DNA of 64,000 nucleotides from Massilia oculi (GCF_003143515.1 NZ_CP029343.1:3348001-3412000), one strand, 5' to 3'; counted from the stretch's first letter, positions 16,265 to 25,607 are shown. The notes: generated from the letters alone by a model not told the origin. Program-made: numbers and translations.

Positions 16265-19200
16265 ATGAAAGACATGCCCAACGATTTGCGCAACCAGACG
16301 CTCGCTCTGGTCGGTGCAAACCAGTCCGCCAACAGCGTGCAGGTCAATGCCCTGACCGCCGCCTGGCTCGGATCGCTCGACGACGAAGACCTGGCCGGCA
16401 CCGCGCCGCAAAGCCTGGCGCCGGTACTGGTGGAAGGGTTCTCGCAACTGGCCCAGCGCAGCGGCCCCGGCGCGCAGATCGCCACCATGCGCTACCTGGA
16501 CGGCCGCGGCGGCACCGCCACCGCACTCTTGATTCTGAACGACGACCGTCCCTACCTGGTCGACTCCTTCGTCATGGCCCTGCGCAAGGAACGCCTGACC
16601 GCCGCCGGCGTGATGAACGCCGTGCTGCCGGTGCGCCGCGACGCCAATGGCGCCTTCGTCGCCGTCGGCGAAGCCGGCAGCCCGCTGGAATCGATCGTCC
16701 TGTGCCTGCTGAACGATGAACTGCAGTTCGAGGAACTCGACAAGCTGACCGCGCGCCTGCGCATGGTCGCCAACGACGCCGCCACCGTGCAGCGCGACGC
16801 CGTCGCCATGGGCGACCGCATGACCGCCGTGGCCGCCGCCGCCGCTGCCTCCGGCACCCCGGAAGGCCAGGAAGTGGCAGCCTTCCTCGAATGGGCCAAG
16901 AACGAAGGCTACGAGCCGTTCGGCTACGCCTACTACGTCGTCAAGCCGGGCGCGCGCGAACTCGAACGCGACATCCCGAGCCGCATCGGCGTGCTGAAGG
17001 ACACCGCGCACCCGGTCTACGGCACCTGCCTGGCCAGCATTCCGGGCGACTTCGAAACCCTGTCGCTGCGCGCCGAGAACCTGTCGATCGTCAAGGCCGA
17101 CGTGGCCGGCACCCTGCACCGCGACGCGCCGCTGGACTTCATCGGCGTGCGCGACCTGGATGCGCAAGGCAAGATCCTGGGCGAGCACTGCTTCATCGGC
17201 CTGTTCACCCGCGCCGCCACCTCGACCCCGCTGGCGCGCCTGCCGTTCGCGCGCGGCCGCGTGGCCAAGGTGCTGAGCATCGCCGGCGTGCGCCAGGAAG
17301 GCTTCCGCGCCGAGAAATTCATCGAGATCCTCGAATCGCTGCCACGCACCGAGGCGCTGGAAGCCGAGCCGGAATGGCTGGCCGAAGTCTGCGGCGCCGT
17401 GGTCTCGCTGTACAAGCAGCCGCGCGCGAAGGTGTTCGCGCGCCGCGACGTCTACCAGCGCCACCTGAACGTGCTGGTCTACCTGCCGCGCGAGCGCTTC
17501 AGCGCCGCCGTCGCATCCAGCCTGGCCGCCGCCCTGAAGGAAAGCTCGGGCGCGCGCGACGTCGACGTCCAGACCCTGGTGGCCGATGGACCGCTGGCGC
17601 GCGTCTACCTGACCGCCCACGCCGCGCGTTACCCGCTCGACCTGGAAAGCGATATCCAGCGTCCGCTGCTGGGCGTGCTCGATGGCTGGCACGACCGCTT
17701 CGCCGAGTTGATCAACTCGGTCGACGAGAGCCGCCAGCGCAGCCTGATGCGCAAGATCGTGCCGACCCTGCCGGTCAACTTCGTGACCGCGACCGCGCCC
17801 GAGACCGCGTTCCGCGACGTGCACGCTCTCTTGACCCGCTGCCGCCCGGACCGCGTGACCGCGCGCATCGAGCACGATGACGCCGCCGGCGCCTCGATCC
17901 GCCTGTATTCGAGCGAGACCGTGCCGTCGCTGTCGCGCATCCTGCCGGCGCTGCAGAACGCCGGTATCGCGGTCGACCGCGAGCAGACCTATCGCCACAC
18001 CGGCCTGGATGGCGTGCGCCGCTACGTGACCGCGCTGACGGTCGATGCCGAGAGCGCGGCCAAGCTGGCCAAGCCGGGCATCGCCCAGGTGGCCGAAGAA
18101 CTGTTTTCCGCCCTGTTCAACGACGAGGCCGAAGACGGCCGCATGAACGGCCTGACCATCGAAGGCGGCCTGTCGCTGCGCGAAGTGCAGCTGGTGCGCG
18201 CCTACATCAGCTACTGGCGCCAGCTGGGCTCCAAGTTCTCGGTGCGCTACATGGCCGAGACCCTGCGCACCCAGCCGGCCCTGGTGAAGCAATTCGTCGC
18301 CGGCTTCATCCAGCGCTTCGACCCGAGCCTGAGCGTCGATCAGCGCAACGAAGGCAGCAGCAAGCTGACCACCCTCAAGACCGGCCTGCCGAGCGTGAAC
18401 CACGCCGACACCGAAGAGATCATGGGCGCGCTGGTCGACATGGCGCTGGCCACCGTGCGCACCAACTACTTCCAGAACAACGGCGAGAAGATCATCTTCA
18501 AGGTCGACACCAGCAACCTGGCGCTGGCGCCGGAGCCGCGTCCCTACCGCGAGATCTATGTGTTCTCGCGCCGCTTCGAAGGCGTGCACCTGCGCGGCGG
18601 CCCGGTCGCCCGCGGCGGCCTGCGCTGGTCGGACCGCATGGAAGACTACCGCACCGAGGTGCTGGGCCTGGTGAAGGCGCAGATGGTCAAGAACGCCGTC
18701 ATCGTACCGGCCGGTTCGAAGGGCGGCTTCGTCTGCAAGCAGATGCCGGCCGGCGCCGCGCGCGACGTCGTGGCGGCCGAGGGCGAGGCAGTCTATCGCC
18801 TGTTCATCGCCAGCCTGCTGGAAGTGACCGACAACCGCGTGCAGGGCGAGATCGTGCCGCCCGCGGCGACCGCGCGCCATGACGGCGACGATCCTTACCT
18901 GGTGGTGGCAGCCGACAAGGGCACCGCGACCTTCTCCGACATCGCCAACAGCATCGCCGTGGAGCGCGGCTTCTGGCTGGGCGACGCCTTCGCCTCGGGC
19001 GGCTCGAACGGCTACGACCACAAGAAGATGGGCATCACCGCCAAGGGCGCGTTCGAAGCGGTCAAGCGCCACTTCTACGAACTGGGCCACGACCTGGCCA
19101 ACAACCCGATCACCATGACCGGCGTGGGCGACATGTCGGGCGACGTGTTCGGCAACGGCGTGCTGCTGTCGCGCCAGCTGAAACTGGTGGCCGCTTTTGA

Positions 19201-20956
19201 TCACCGCCACATCTTCCTCGATCCGACCCCGGATGTCGAAGTCTCGTTCAGGGAGCGCGAGCGGATGTTCGCGCTGCCACGCTCGTCGTGGGAAGACTAC
19301 GACAAGAACCTGATTTCGGCTGGCGGCGGCGTGTATCCGCGCAGCGCCCGCTCGATCGAGCTGTCGCCGCAGATCCGCGAAGTGCTGGGCATCGAGGAAA
19401 CCTCGCTGCCACCGCAGGAACTGATGCACCGCATCGTCAAGGCGCCGGTCGACTTGTTCTACAACGGCGGCATCGGCACCTATATCAAGGCGTCGACCGA
19501 AACCCACGCGCAGGTGAAGGACCGCGCCAACGACGCGATCCGCGTCAACGGCAACGAACTGCGCTGCAAGGTGGTGGCCGAGGGCGGCAACCTGGGCGCG
19601 ACCCAGGCCGGCCGCATCGAGTTCGCGCTCGCCGGTGGCCGCATCTTCACCGATGCCATCGACAACTCGGCCGGCGTGGATTGCTCGGACCACGAAGTCA
19701 ACGTCAAGATCTGGCTCGACACCGAAGTCAACGCCGGCAAGCTGCCGGAGGGCGATCGTAACCGCATCCTGAACGAGATGACGGGCGAGATCGAGCGCCT
19801 GGTCCTGCGCGACAATACGCTGCAGACCCACCTGCTGACCCGCGAAGTGCAGGCGCAGGCCAACAGCGCGGTGGTCGACGGCTACATGGCCCTGATCGGC
19901 AACCTGGAAGCCGAAGGCGCGGTCTCGCGCGAGCTGGAACAGCTGCCGACGGACGTCGAGCTGCAGCGCCGCAAGTCGCTGGGCCTGGGCCTGACGGCGC
20001 CGGAGCTGGCGGTGGTGATCGCCAACGTCAAGAACCGCTTCAAGCGCACCCTGGCCGCGCTCGAGCTGACGGGCGAACCGTGGGCCGACTCGCTGCTGCG
20101 CCCTTACTTCCCGGCCCAGCTGGTGGCGACCCGCGATCCGCTGGATCATCCGCTGGCCAATACCATCCTGGCCACCGTGCTGGCCAATGAAGCGGTCAAC
20201 CGCTGCGGCCCGTTGATGCTGCGCGACCTGGCGCTGGAACACCGCATCGACGAGACCGACGTGGTCAAGGCATGGGCGCGCGCCTGGGCGGCCCTGCACC
20301 TGGCGCCGGTATTCGAGGCGCTCGACGCAGACGCGCTGGTGGTGCCGCGCGACGTGTCGGTTTCGGTCGACAACCGCAGCCGCGCCATGCTGCGCGCCGT
20401 GGTCGAAGGCGTGCTGTCGCTGCCGGCCAACTCGGAGGGCCTGAAGGAACTGTCGACCCTGTTCGCCGAGGCCGACCAGAGCCAGGCGCCGCAGATCCGC
20501 TCGGAAGCCGACGGCCACACCGGCCTGCCGGTGCCGTTCGCCGCGGCCTGGAAGGCGGTCGAGATCATCGAATCGCAGGCATCGTTCCTGTTCGCGGCCG
20601 TGTCGGTGCAGCGTCCGGGCGGCATGACCCTGCTGCAGTTCCTGCAGATCGGCACCGTGCTGCGCCAGAAGGTCGGCATCGATACGCTGGAACTGGGGCT
20701 GAAGCTGCCGGCGCAGAGCAAGTCGCAGGAACAGCTGCGCAACTATGCGCTGCAGTCGCTGCGCCGCGCCCAGCAGCGCCTGCTGCTGCAGGTGATCGAG
20801 CGTGCCGGCCAGGACGGCAATATGGAAGCGGCGGTCGAAGAGGTGATGGCCGCGCGCGGCCTGACCGGCTTCGCCCAGCCGGCCGACCTGGAACAGGCGA
20901 TGCTGGACGTGTGGGCCTTGTCCGAAGGCCTGAGCCCGGAACGTCTGGCGGCCTGA
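16265..20956 (+). CDS. gdhB: NAD-specific glutamate dehydrogenase, 180-kDa type
   Basis: A 1563-residue protein of the large NAD-GDH class, which deaminates glutamate to 2-oxoglutarate for catabolism. The catalytic core, about residues 720-1190, includes GGPVARGGLRWSDRMEDYR, KNAVIVPAGSKGGFV, GVGDMSGDVFGNGVLLS (nucleotide binding) and AEGGNLGATQAGRIEFA; long flanking regulatory regions are typical of the class. ATG 16265 has GGAG 9 nt upstream. It lies between astB and astE, so glutamate made by the AST pathway can be fed directly into the TCA cycle; in Pseudomonas the corresponding gene is arginine-inducible through ArgR. Confidence 0.94.
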   Translation: MKDMPNDLRNQTLALVGANQSANSVQVNALTAAWLGSLDDEDLAGTAPQSLAPVLVEGFSQLAQRSGPGAQIATMRYLDGRGGTATALLILNDDRPYLVDSFVMALRKERLTAAGVMNAVLPVRRDANGAFVAVGEAGSPLESIVLCLLNDELQFEELDKLTARLRMVANDAATVQRDAVAMGDRMTAVAAAAAASGTPEGQEVAAFLEWAKNEGYEPFGYAYYVVKPGARELERDIPSRIGVLKDTAHPVYGTCLASIPGDFETLSLRAENLSIVKADVAGTLHRDAPLDFIGVRDLDAQGKILGEHCFIGLFTRAATSTPLARLPFARGRVAKVLSIAGVRQEGFRAEKFIEILESLPRTEALEAEPEWLAEVCGAVVSLYKQPRAKVFARRDVYQRHLNVLVYLPRERFSAAVASSLAAALKESSGARDVDVQTLVADGPLARVYLTAHAARYPLDLESDIQRPLLGVLDGWHDRFAELINSVDESRQRSLMRKIVPTLPVNFVTATAPETAFRDVHALLTRCRPDRVTARIEHDDAAGASIRLYSSETVPSLSRILPALQNAGIAVDREQTYRHTGLDGVRRYVTALTVDAESAAKLAKPGIAQVAEELFSALFNDEAEDGRMNGLTIEGGLSLREVQLVRAYISYWRQLGSKFSVRYMAETLRTQPALVKQFVAGFIQRFDPSLSVDQRNEGSSKLTTLKTGLPSVNHADTEEIMGALVDMALATVRTNYFQNNGEKIIFKVDTSNLALAPEPRPYREIYVFSRRFEGVHLRGGPVARGGLRWSDRMEDYRTEVLGLVKAQMVKNAVIVPAGSKGGFVCKQMPAGAARDVVAAEGEAVYRLFIASLLEVTDNRVQGEIVPPAATARHDGDDPYLVVAADKGTATFSDIANSIAVERGFWLGDAFASGGSNGYDHKKMGITAKGAFEAVKRHFYELGHDLANNPITMTGVGDMSGDVFGNGVLLSRQLKLVAAFDHRHIFLDPTPDVEVSFRERERMFALPRSSWEDYDKNLISAGGGVYPRSARSIELSPQIREVLGIEETSLPPQELMHRIVKAPVDLFYNGGIGTYIKASTETHAQVKDRANDAIRVNGNELRCKVVAEGGNLGATQAGRIEFALAGGRIFTDAIDNSAGVDCSDHEVNVKIWLDTEVNAGKLPEGDRNRILNEMTGEIERLVLRDNTLQTHLLTREVQAQANSAVVDGYMALIGNLEAEGAVSRELEQLPTDVELQRRKSLGLGLTAPELAVVIANVKNRFKRTLAALELTGEPWADSLLRPYFPAQLVATRDPLDHPLANTILATVLANEAVNRCGPLMLRDLALEHRIDETDVVKAWARAWAALHLAPVFEALDADALVVPRDVSVSVDNRSRAMLRAVVEGVLSLPANSEGLKELSTLFAEADQSQAPQIRSEADGHTGLPVPFAAAWKAVEIIESQASFLFAAVSVQRPGGMTLLQFLQIGTVLRQKVGIDTLELGLKLPAQSKSQEQLRNYALQSLRRAQQRLLLQVIERAGQDGNMEAAVEEVMAARGLTGFAQPADLEQAMLDVWALSEGLSPERLAA

Positions 20957-20959
20957 GTC

Positions 20960-21946
20960 GTGAGCGCATTGCCTGAAGCAGTGCGCGCGCTGGCCGAGGC
21001 GGATTTCGCCTCGGTCGCGCAGCGCTTCGAAAGCGCCGGCTTCGCGGTCGCGCAGCCGGCGTCCGGCGTGCTGACCGTCAAGGCGGCGACGCCGGATGCC
21101 GGCCGTCCCAGCGTGCTGGTGTCGGTGGGCGTGCATGGCGACGAGACCGGACCGATCGAGATGGTCGCCTGGCTGGTCGAGGCGCTGTCGCATACGCCGG
21201 AGGCGCTGGCGGTGGACCTGATGCTGTGCGTCGGGAACATCGATGCCATCCGCCTGGGCAAGCGCTTCGTCGATGCGGACCTGAACCGGATGTTCCGTCT
21301 GGAGCGTGGTTCGCTGGCCGGCACTTTCGAAGCCGGCCGCGCCGACGTGCTGATCGACGTCACCCGCGCCTTCTTCGAAGGCAGCGGGCCGCAGCGCTGG
21401 CACCTCGACCTGCACACGGCGATCCGGCCTTCGCACTATCCGATGTTCGCGATCGTGCCGGAGCTGATCGAGGACCGGGCCCGCGAAAGCCTGATCGCGT
21501 GGATGGGCGAGGCCGGGATCCAGGCCATCATCATGAATCCGGCCTCCGCCGGCACCTACAGCTATTTCACGTCCGAGCATCTCGGCGCGGCCGGCACCAC
21601 GGTCGAGCTGGGGCGGGTCGGCACGCTGGGGCAGAACGACCTGTCCCAGTTCGCCGATGCGTCGAAGGCGCTGGAGCGGCTGCTGCGCGGCCAGCCGGCC
21701 GGGGAAGCGAAGGTGGCGCCGCACGTGTTCGCGACGGCGCGTTCGATCATGAAGCTGTCCGATGCGTTCAGCATGCGCGTGGGCCGCGAGACCTGGAACT
21801 TCACGCCGATGAAGCGGGGGGAGGTGATCGCCTCCGACGGTGACACGGTCTATACGGTCGAGCACGACGAGGAACTGGTCGTGTTCCCGAACCCCGACGT
21901 GCGGGTAGGATTGCGCGCCGGGATCATGGTGGTGCGCATCGATTGA
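20960..21946 (+). CDS. astE: Succinylglutamate desuccinylase
   Basis: A 328-residue zinc-dependent hydrolase of the AstE/aspartoacylase family, which releases glutamate and succinate in the last AST step. Zinc ligands are visible in SVGVHGDETGPIEM (His, Glu) and in WHLDLHTAIRP (second His); DLNRMFR is the substrate-binding motif and GRVGTLGQNDL is near the C-terminus. It starts with GTG 20960, 3 nt after the dehydrogenase stop, and is the last gene of the cluster. Confidence 0.94.
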   Translation: MSALPEAVRALAEADFASVAQRFESAGFAVAQPASGVLTVKAATPDAGRPSVLVSVGVHGDETGPIEMVAWLVEALSHTPEALAVDLMLCVGNIDAIRLGKRFVDADLNRMFRLERGSLAGTFEAGRADVLIDVTRAFFEGSGPQRWHLDLHTAIRPSHYPMFAIVPELIEDRARESLIAWMGEAGIQAIIMNPASAGTYSYFTSEHLGAAGTTVELGRVGTLGQNDLSQFADASKALERLLRGQPAGEAKVAPHVFATARSIMKLSDAFSMRVGRETWNFTPMKRGEVIASDGDTVYTVEHDEELVVFPNPDVRVGLRAGIMVVRID

Positions 21947-21951
21947 CCGGA

Positions 21952-21974
21952 ACGGGCTGCGGCCCGTTTTTTTT
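21952..21974 (+). terminator. Terminator of the ast operon
   Basis: ACGGGC (21952-21957), loop TGCG, GCCCGT (21962-21967), followed by eight T. A strong rho-independent terminator directly after astE. Confidence 0.9.
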
Positions 21975-22036
21975 CGCGCCCTGCACGAATCGAGGGACCG
22001 GACTAGACTTGTCCTTCCCGACACGCAGGAGTCACC

Positions 22037-23149
22037 ATGAGCAAGCTGTTTTCCCCGTATTCCCTCGGCTCGCTGGAGCTGTCCAACCGCATCGCCATCG
22101 CCCCGATGTGCCAGTACTCGGCCGTCGACGGCCTGCCCACCGACTGGCACATGATCCACCTCGGGGGCCTGGCCCTGTCCGGCGCTGCCTTGATGATCAT
22201 CGAAGCCACCGCCGTCACACCCGAAGGCCGCATCTCGCCGGACGACCTGGGACTGTGGTCCGACGATCACGCCAGGGCCCTCGAACCGGTGATCGCCGCG
22301 ATCCGCCGCCACTCCCCGATCAAGGTCGCGGTCCAGCTGGCCCACGCCGGCCGCAAGGCGTCGAGCGAGGTGCCGTGGGAAGGCGGCGCCAACATCCCGC
22401 CCGGCCAGCCGCGTGGCTGGCAGACCGAAGCCCCGTCCGCCGTGCCGCATGCCGACGGCGAGACCGTGCCGCTGGCGCTGGACGCCGCGGGCCTCGTGCG
22501 CGTGAAGGACGCCTTCGTGGCCGCCGCCCGCCGCGCCCAGGCGCTGGGCCTGGACGCGATCGAGCTGCACGGCGCCCATGGCTACCTGCTGCACCAGTTC
22601 CTGTCGCCGCTGGCCAACCACCGTGACGACGCGTACGGCGGTTCGCTGGAAAACCGCATGCGCTACCCGCTCGAGGTGCTGGCCGCCGTGCGCGCGGCAG
22701 TGCCGGGAATGACGGTGGGGATGCGCATCTCGGCCACCGACTGGGTCGATGGCGGCTGGGACCTGGAGCAGAGCGTGCGCTTCGCCCACGCGCTCAAGGC
22801 CCAGGGCTGCGACTTCATCCACGTCTCGACCGGCGGCATCTCGCCCTTCCAGCAGATCCCGCTGGGGCCGGGCTACCAGATCGCATTCGCGCAGCGCATC
22901 AAGCGCGAGACGGGCTTGCCGACCATCGGCGTGGGCCTGATCACCGAGGCGAGACAAGCCGAAGAGATTCTCCAGAACGACCAGGCCGACGTCATCGCCC
23001 TGGCGCGCGCCATGCTGTACGATCCGCGCTGGCCCTGGCATGCGGCGGCCGAGCTGGGCGACCAGGTGGTCGCGCCGCCGCAGTACTGGCGTTCGCAGCC
23101 GCGCGAGCACAAGGCGCTGTTCGGCGATACGCAGCTGGGCAAGCGCTGA
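22037..23149 (+). CDS. NADH:flavin oxidoreductase, old yellow enzyme (YqjM class)
   Basis: A 370-residue TIM-barrel FMN enzyme that reduces activated C=C bonds. Features: LSNRIAIAPMCQYSAVDG (with the Cys of the YqjM/thermophilic-like subgroup), VQLAHAGRKAS, ELHGAHGYLLHQFLSPLANHR (His/His pair) and NRMRYPLEVLAAVR. The physiological substrate is unknown; such enzymes are often induced by electrophiles. It has its own position after the ast terminator; CAGGAG precedes ATG 22037. Confidence 0.9.
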   Translation: MSKLFSPYSLGSLELSNRIAIAPMCQYSAVDGLPTDWHMIHLGGLALSGAALMIIEATAVTPEGRISPDDLGLWSDDHARALEPVIAAIRRHSPIKVAVQLAHAGRKASSEVPWEGGANIPPGQPRGWQTEAPSAVPHADGETVPLALDAAGLVRVKDAFVAAARRAQALGLDAIELHGAHGYLLHQFLSPLANHRDDAYGGSLENRMRYPLEVLAAVRAAVPGMTVGMRISATDWVDGGWDLEQSVRFAHALKAQGCDFIHVSTGGISPFQQIPLGPGYQIAFAQRIKRETGLPTIGVGLITEARQAEEILQNDQADVIALARAMLYDPRWPWHAAAELGDQVVAPPQYWRSQPREHKALFGDTQLGKR

Positions 23150-23272
23150 TCCGTTCGCGCCGTTTTTCTGCAGTCCAGCGCGGCTTTATTGCAGTTCATC
23201 GCATGCAAATGGCGATGGAACAGGGGCGTTGTTAGAGTGCCATCACTCGAACAACAACCTGATTGGACTGCC

Positions 23273-24133
23273 ATGCGTACCCTCATCGCCCTTGCTTCCC
23301 TCGCAGCGCTCACCGGCTGCGCCATCATCGTCGCCCCAGGCGACGGCGATACCCGCGTCCATACCGCGTGGAGCAGCGATTCGAAGGAGGGCGACGGCGT
23401 CGCCGCGCGCGAACAGCGCGCCATTGGCGCGCTGCCTGTGCTGGACGTGAGCGGTTCGCTGCCGGTCGAGGTGCGCGTCGGTCCGTCGCCGTCGCTGGTG
23501 GTGGAGGCGGACAGCAACCTGCTGCCGCTGATCCGCACCGAGACCCAGGGCGACACCCTGCGCATCTATTCCGAGAAGAGCCTGCGCAGCAAGACGCCGC
23601 TGCGCATCGTGTACACCACGCCGCGCTTGAGTGAAGTGCGCGCCTCCGGCGCCACCCGTGTCGAGGTGAGCGAGCTGAATGGCGCGCCGCTCGACGTGAA
23701 GAGGAGCGGTTCGTCCGAAGTGCGCCTCGCGGGCAAGGTGGGCAACCTGAATGCGCGTTCCAGCGGCGCGGGGCTGCTGGACGCGAGCCGGCTGCAGAGC
23801 GACGGCATCGACGCGACCCTGTCGGGATCGAGCCGCATGCGCCTGGGGCAGGTAAAGGGCGATCATGCGCGCCTGGAGCTGAGCGGATCGAGCTCGCTTG
23901 ACGCCAGCGGCGCGGTGCGCTCGCTGAGCGCCCGCGTGAGCGGCTCGGCCAGCGTCGACCTGGCCGACCTGAAAACCGAAGACGCCGACCTCGGCGCCAG
24001 CGGTTCGGGCGGCATCCGCGCCACCGTGAAGCAGTCGCTGTTCGCCCGCACCTCGGGCTCGGGCGGCATCCGCGTGTATGGCCACCCGGCCCAGCGCAGC
24101 ATCACTGGCGACCGGGTGCACCTGCTCGATTGA
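23273..24133 (+). CDS. GIN-domain (DUF2807) lipoprotein
   Basis: A 286-residue secreted protein. The N-terminus MRTLIALASLAALTGC is a lipoprotein signal with the lipobox LTGC. The rest is full of short SGS/SGSS repeats every ~20 residues (for example LSGSSRMRLGQ, SGSSSLDASG, VSGSASVDL), the pattern of the right-handed beta-helix of the GIN (head GIN) domain family. The function is unknown; homologues are placed in envelope or adhesion contexts. ATG 23273 fits the signal peptide; the longer in-frame reading does not. Confidence 0.85.
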   Translation: MRTLIALASLAALTGCAIIVAPGDGDTRVHTAWSSDSKEGDGVAAREQRAIGALPVLDVSGSLPVEVRVGPSPSLVVEADSNLLPLIRTETQGDTLRIYSEKSLRSKTPLRIVYTTPRLSEVRASGATRVEVSELNGAPLDVKRSGSSEVRLAGKVGNLNARSSGAGLLDASRLQSDGIDATLSGSSRMRLGQVKGDHARLELSGSSSLDASGAVRSLSARVSGSASVDLADLKTEDADLGASGSGGIRATVKQSLFARTSGSGGIRVYGHPAQRSITGDRVHLLD

Positions 24134-24134
24134 G

Positions 24135-24158
24135 GAGCCTACCTCAGCAGGTAGGCTC
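24135..24158. terminator. Hairpin between convergent GIN protein and hmp
   Basis: GAGCCTACCT (24135-24144), loop CAGC, AGGTAGGCTC (24149-24158): a perfect 10-bp stem that touches the hmp stop codon. There is no T-run on either side, so termination is likely but weak. Confidence 0.5.
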
Positions 24159-25348
24159 TACAGCAGATTATCCAGCAGGTCCGGACCGAACACCTCGCGG
24201 TGCAGGCGGTTCGCCGGGGCGCCGTCTTGCAGCAGCGCATTCCACTGCGCCTGCATGAAAGGCAGCGGGCCGCACATATAGACGTTGGTCTCGCTGCGCG
24301 GCCACTTCGGCAGGCGCGCCAGGTCCATGAAGCCGGGCAGGGCGTCGGGCGCGCTGTCCTGTTCATGGAAAGTCACCACCTGCAGGTTCGGCATGCGCGC
24401 CTGGGCGGCGGCGATATCGCGCTGGTGCGGATGATGCTCGGGGCAGCGCGCGGCGTGCGCGAAGATCACGCGGCGCTGCGGATTGACAAGGGCGATGCGG
24501 TTGAGGGCGCCGATCATCGGCGTGATGCCCACGCCGGCCGACAGCAACACCACCGGATCGTCGGATTCGGTATCCGGCAAGAAGTCGCCAAACGGATGGC
24601 TGACCTGCAGGATGTCGCCCACTTCCACGTTACGGTGCAGCCAGTTCGACACGGCGCCGGCCGGGACGTTGTTGTTGCCTTCCTCGCGCTTGACCGAGAT
24701 GCGCATCGAATCGACGCCGTACGCATCCGACAGGCTGTACTGGCGCAGCTGCCTGAACCCGTCGTCGAAGATCGCTTCCACGCTCACGTACTGGCCGGCC
24801 TTGAACGGCGGCAGCGGCTCGCCATCCTGCGGTACGAAGCGGATCGACAGCACGTTTTCGCTTTCGCGCACGACCTCCGTCACGCGCATCGGACGCAGAT
24901 AGCCCGCTTCGATGCCGGCATCCGCATACAACTTCGTTTCGGCATCGATGAAGACCTTGGCCAGCGAGCCATAGGCTTCTTCCCATGCCTTCATCAGCGG
25001 GTCGACGGCGGCATCGCCCAGGGTCGACTTGATCGCGCCCAGCAGGTGGAAGCCGACGATCGGATAGTGGGCGGCGGTCAGGCCGACCGAGACGTGCTTG
25101 TGCACGATGCGGCTGACCACCGGGCCGAGGGCGGCGGCGTTGTCGATGTTGGCGGCGTAGGCGAACAGCGCCGAAGCGAGCGACTGCTGCTGCACGCCGC
25201 TGGCCTGGTTACCCATATTGAACAGGTTCCGCAGCTCCGGATGGGCCCTGAACATATTGGCGTAGAAGGTGGTCGTGATGGCCGGACCGTGCTGGCGCAG
25301 GACAGGAACCGAAGCGTCGATATAGGGGCGGGAAGCGGCAGAAATCAT
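24158..25348 (-). CDS. hmp: Flavohaemoglobin, nitric oxide dioxygenase
   Basis: A 396-residue protein that oxidises NO to nitrate with O2 and NAD(P)H. The globin domain has the diagnostic residues Tyr29, Gln53 and proximal His85 at the same numbers as E. coli Hmp; the reductase part carries RQYSLSDAY for FAD and LLSAGVGITPMIG plus CGPLPFM for NAD(P)H. The upstream region has two NsrR-like boxes and a terminator-like hairpin. It is divergent from an amino-acid permease. Confidence 0.96.
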   Translation of the reverse strand: MISAASRPYIDASVPVLRQHGPAITTTFYANMFRAHPELRNLFNMGNQASGVQQQSLASALFAYAANIDNAAALGPVVSRIVHKHVSVGLTAAHYPIVGFHLLGAIKSTLGDAAVDPLMKAWEEAYGSLAKVFIDAETKLYADAGIEAGYLRPMRVTEVVRESENVLSIRFVPQDGEPLPPFKAGQYVSVEAIFDDGFRQLRQYSLSDAYGVDSMRISVKREEGNNNVPAGAVSNWLHRNVEVGDILQVSHPFGDFLPDTESDDPVVLLSAGVGITPMIGALNRIALVNPQRRVIFAHAARCPEHHPHQRDIAAAQARMPNLQVVTFHEQDSAPDALPGFMDLARLPKWPRSETNVYMCGPLPFMQAQWNALLQDGAPANRLHREVFGPDLLDNLL

Positions 25349-25361
25349 GGCGGGTCCTTAT

Positions 25362-25384
25362 TAGATGCAATTAAAAAGCATGTT
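25362..25384 (-). promoter_or_regulatory. NsrR-like box 2 (proximal to hmp)
   Basis: TAGATGC, nine A/T bases, GCATGTT: the 7-9-7 architecture of NsrR operators (consensus halves AAGATGC and GCATCTT). It lies 14 nt before the hmp start codon, downstream of the terminator-like hairpin. Confidence 0.6.
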
Positions 25385-25393
25385 TTGGTGCTG

Positions 25394-25427
25394 AAAAAAG
25401 CCCGCCTGATGGTCTTCGCGTGCGGGC
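25394..25427 (-). terminator. Terminator-like hairpin inside the hmp leader
   Basis: On the minus strand GCCCGC (25427-25422) and GCGGGC (25405-25400) enclose a 16-nt loop and are followed by six T (25399-25394). It lies about 15-50 nt downstream of the predicted hmp start site and upstream of the gene, with no minus-strand gene before it. It may be an attenuator, or the end of a ~49-nt leader RNA. Confidence 0.55.
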
Positions 25428-25448
25428 AACGGTAAGTGGACGGAAGAA

Positions 25449-25480
25449 ATTCTATCAAAGATGCTTTGTAAATGCACCTT
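25449..25480 (-). promoter_or_regulatory. hmp promoter with NsrR-like box 1
   Basis: On the minus strand an extended -10 (TGATAGAAT; hexamer 25454-25449) is immediately preceded by an NsrR-like box, read on the plus strand as AAGATGC, TTTGTAAAT, GCACCTT (25458-25480). Thirteen of 14 half-site bases agree with AAGATGC/GCATCTT. A repressor here would cover the -35 region. The predicted start is near 25442. Confidence 0.65.
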
Positions 25481-25507
25481 ATTTGAACTCTTATTTTCAA
25501 CTATTCA

Positions 25508-25535
25508 TTGCGAGGGAGGCGGACTCCCCTATAAT
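25508..25535 (+). promoter_or_regulatory. Promoter of the amino-acid permease
   Basis: TTGCGA (25508-25513), 16-bp spacer, TATAAT (25530-25535). Transcription would start near 25542, 66 nt before the GTG. Confidence 0.65.
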
Positions 25536-25607
25536 CGCAACTTCGTTTTTGAGACTGTTGAGCTGCGGCCGTCGCCGCGATCACTACCGCGCATCGAAGG
25601 ACTCGCC

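Noticed and set aside
16046..23110. Minus-strand open frame of ~2350 codons opposite gdhB, astE and the old yellow enzyme
   Set aside because: Composition is His/Arg/Gln/Gly/Asp-rich with no domain; it is an antisense shadow of high-GC genes that are recognised with certainty on the plus strand.
22037..23149. Old yellow enzyme as part of the ast operon
   Set aside because: A strong terminator at 21952-21974 separates them and the gene has its own leader.
25394..25427. Hairpin upstream of hmp as a terminator of a plus-strand gene
   Set aside because: The T-run is only on the minus strand and no plus-strand gene ends there; it is interpreted as part of the minus-strand leader.
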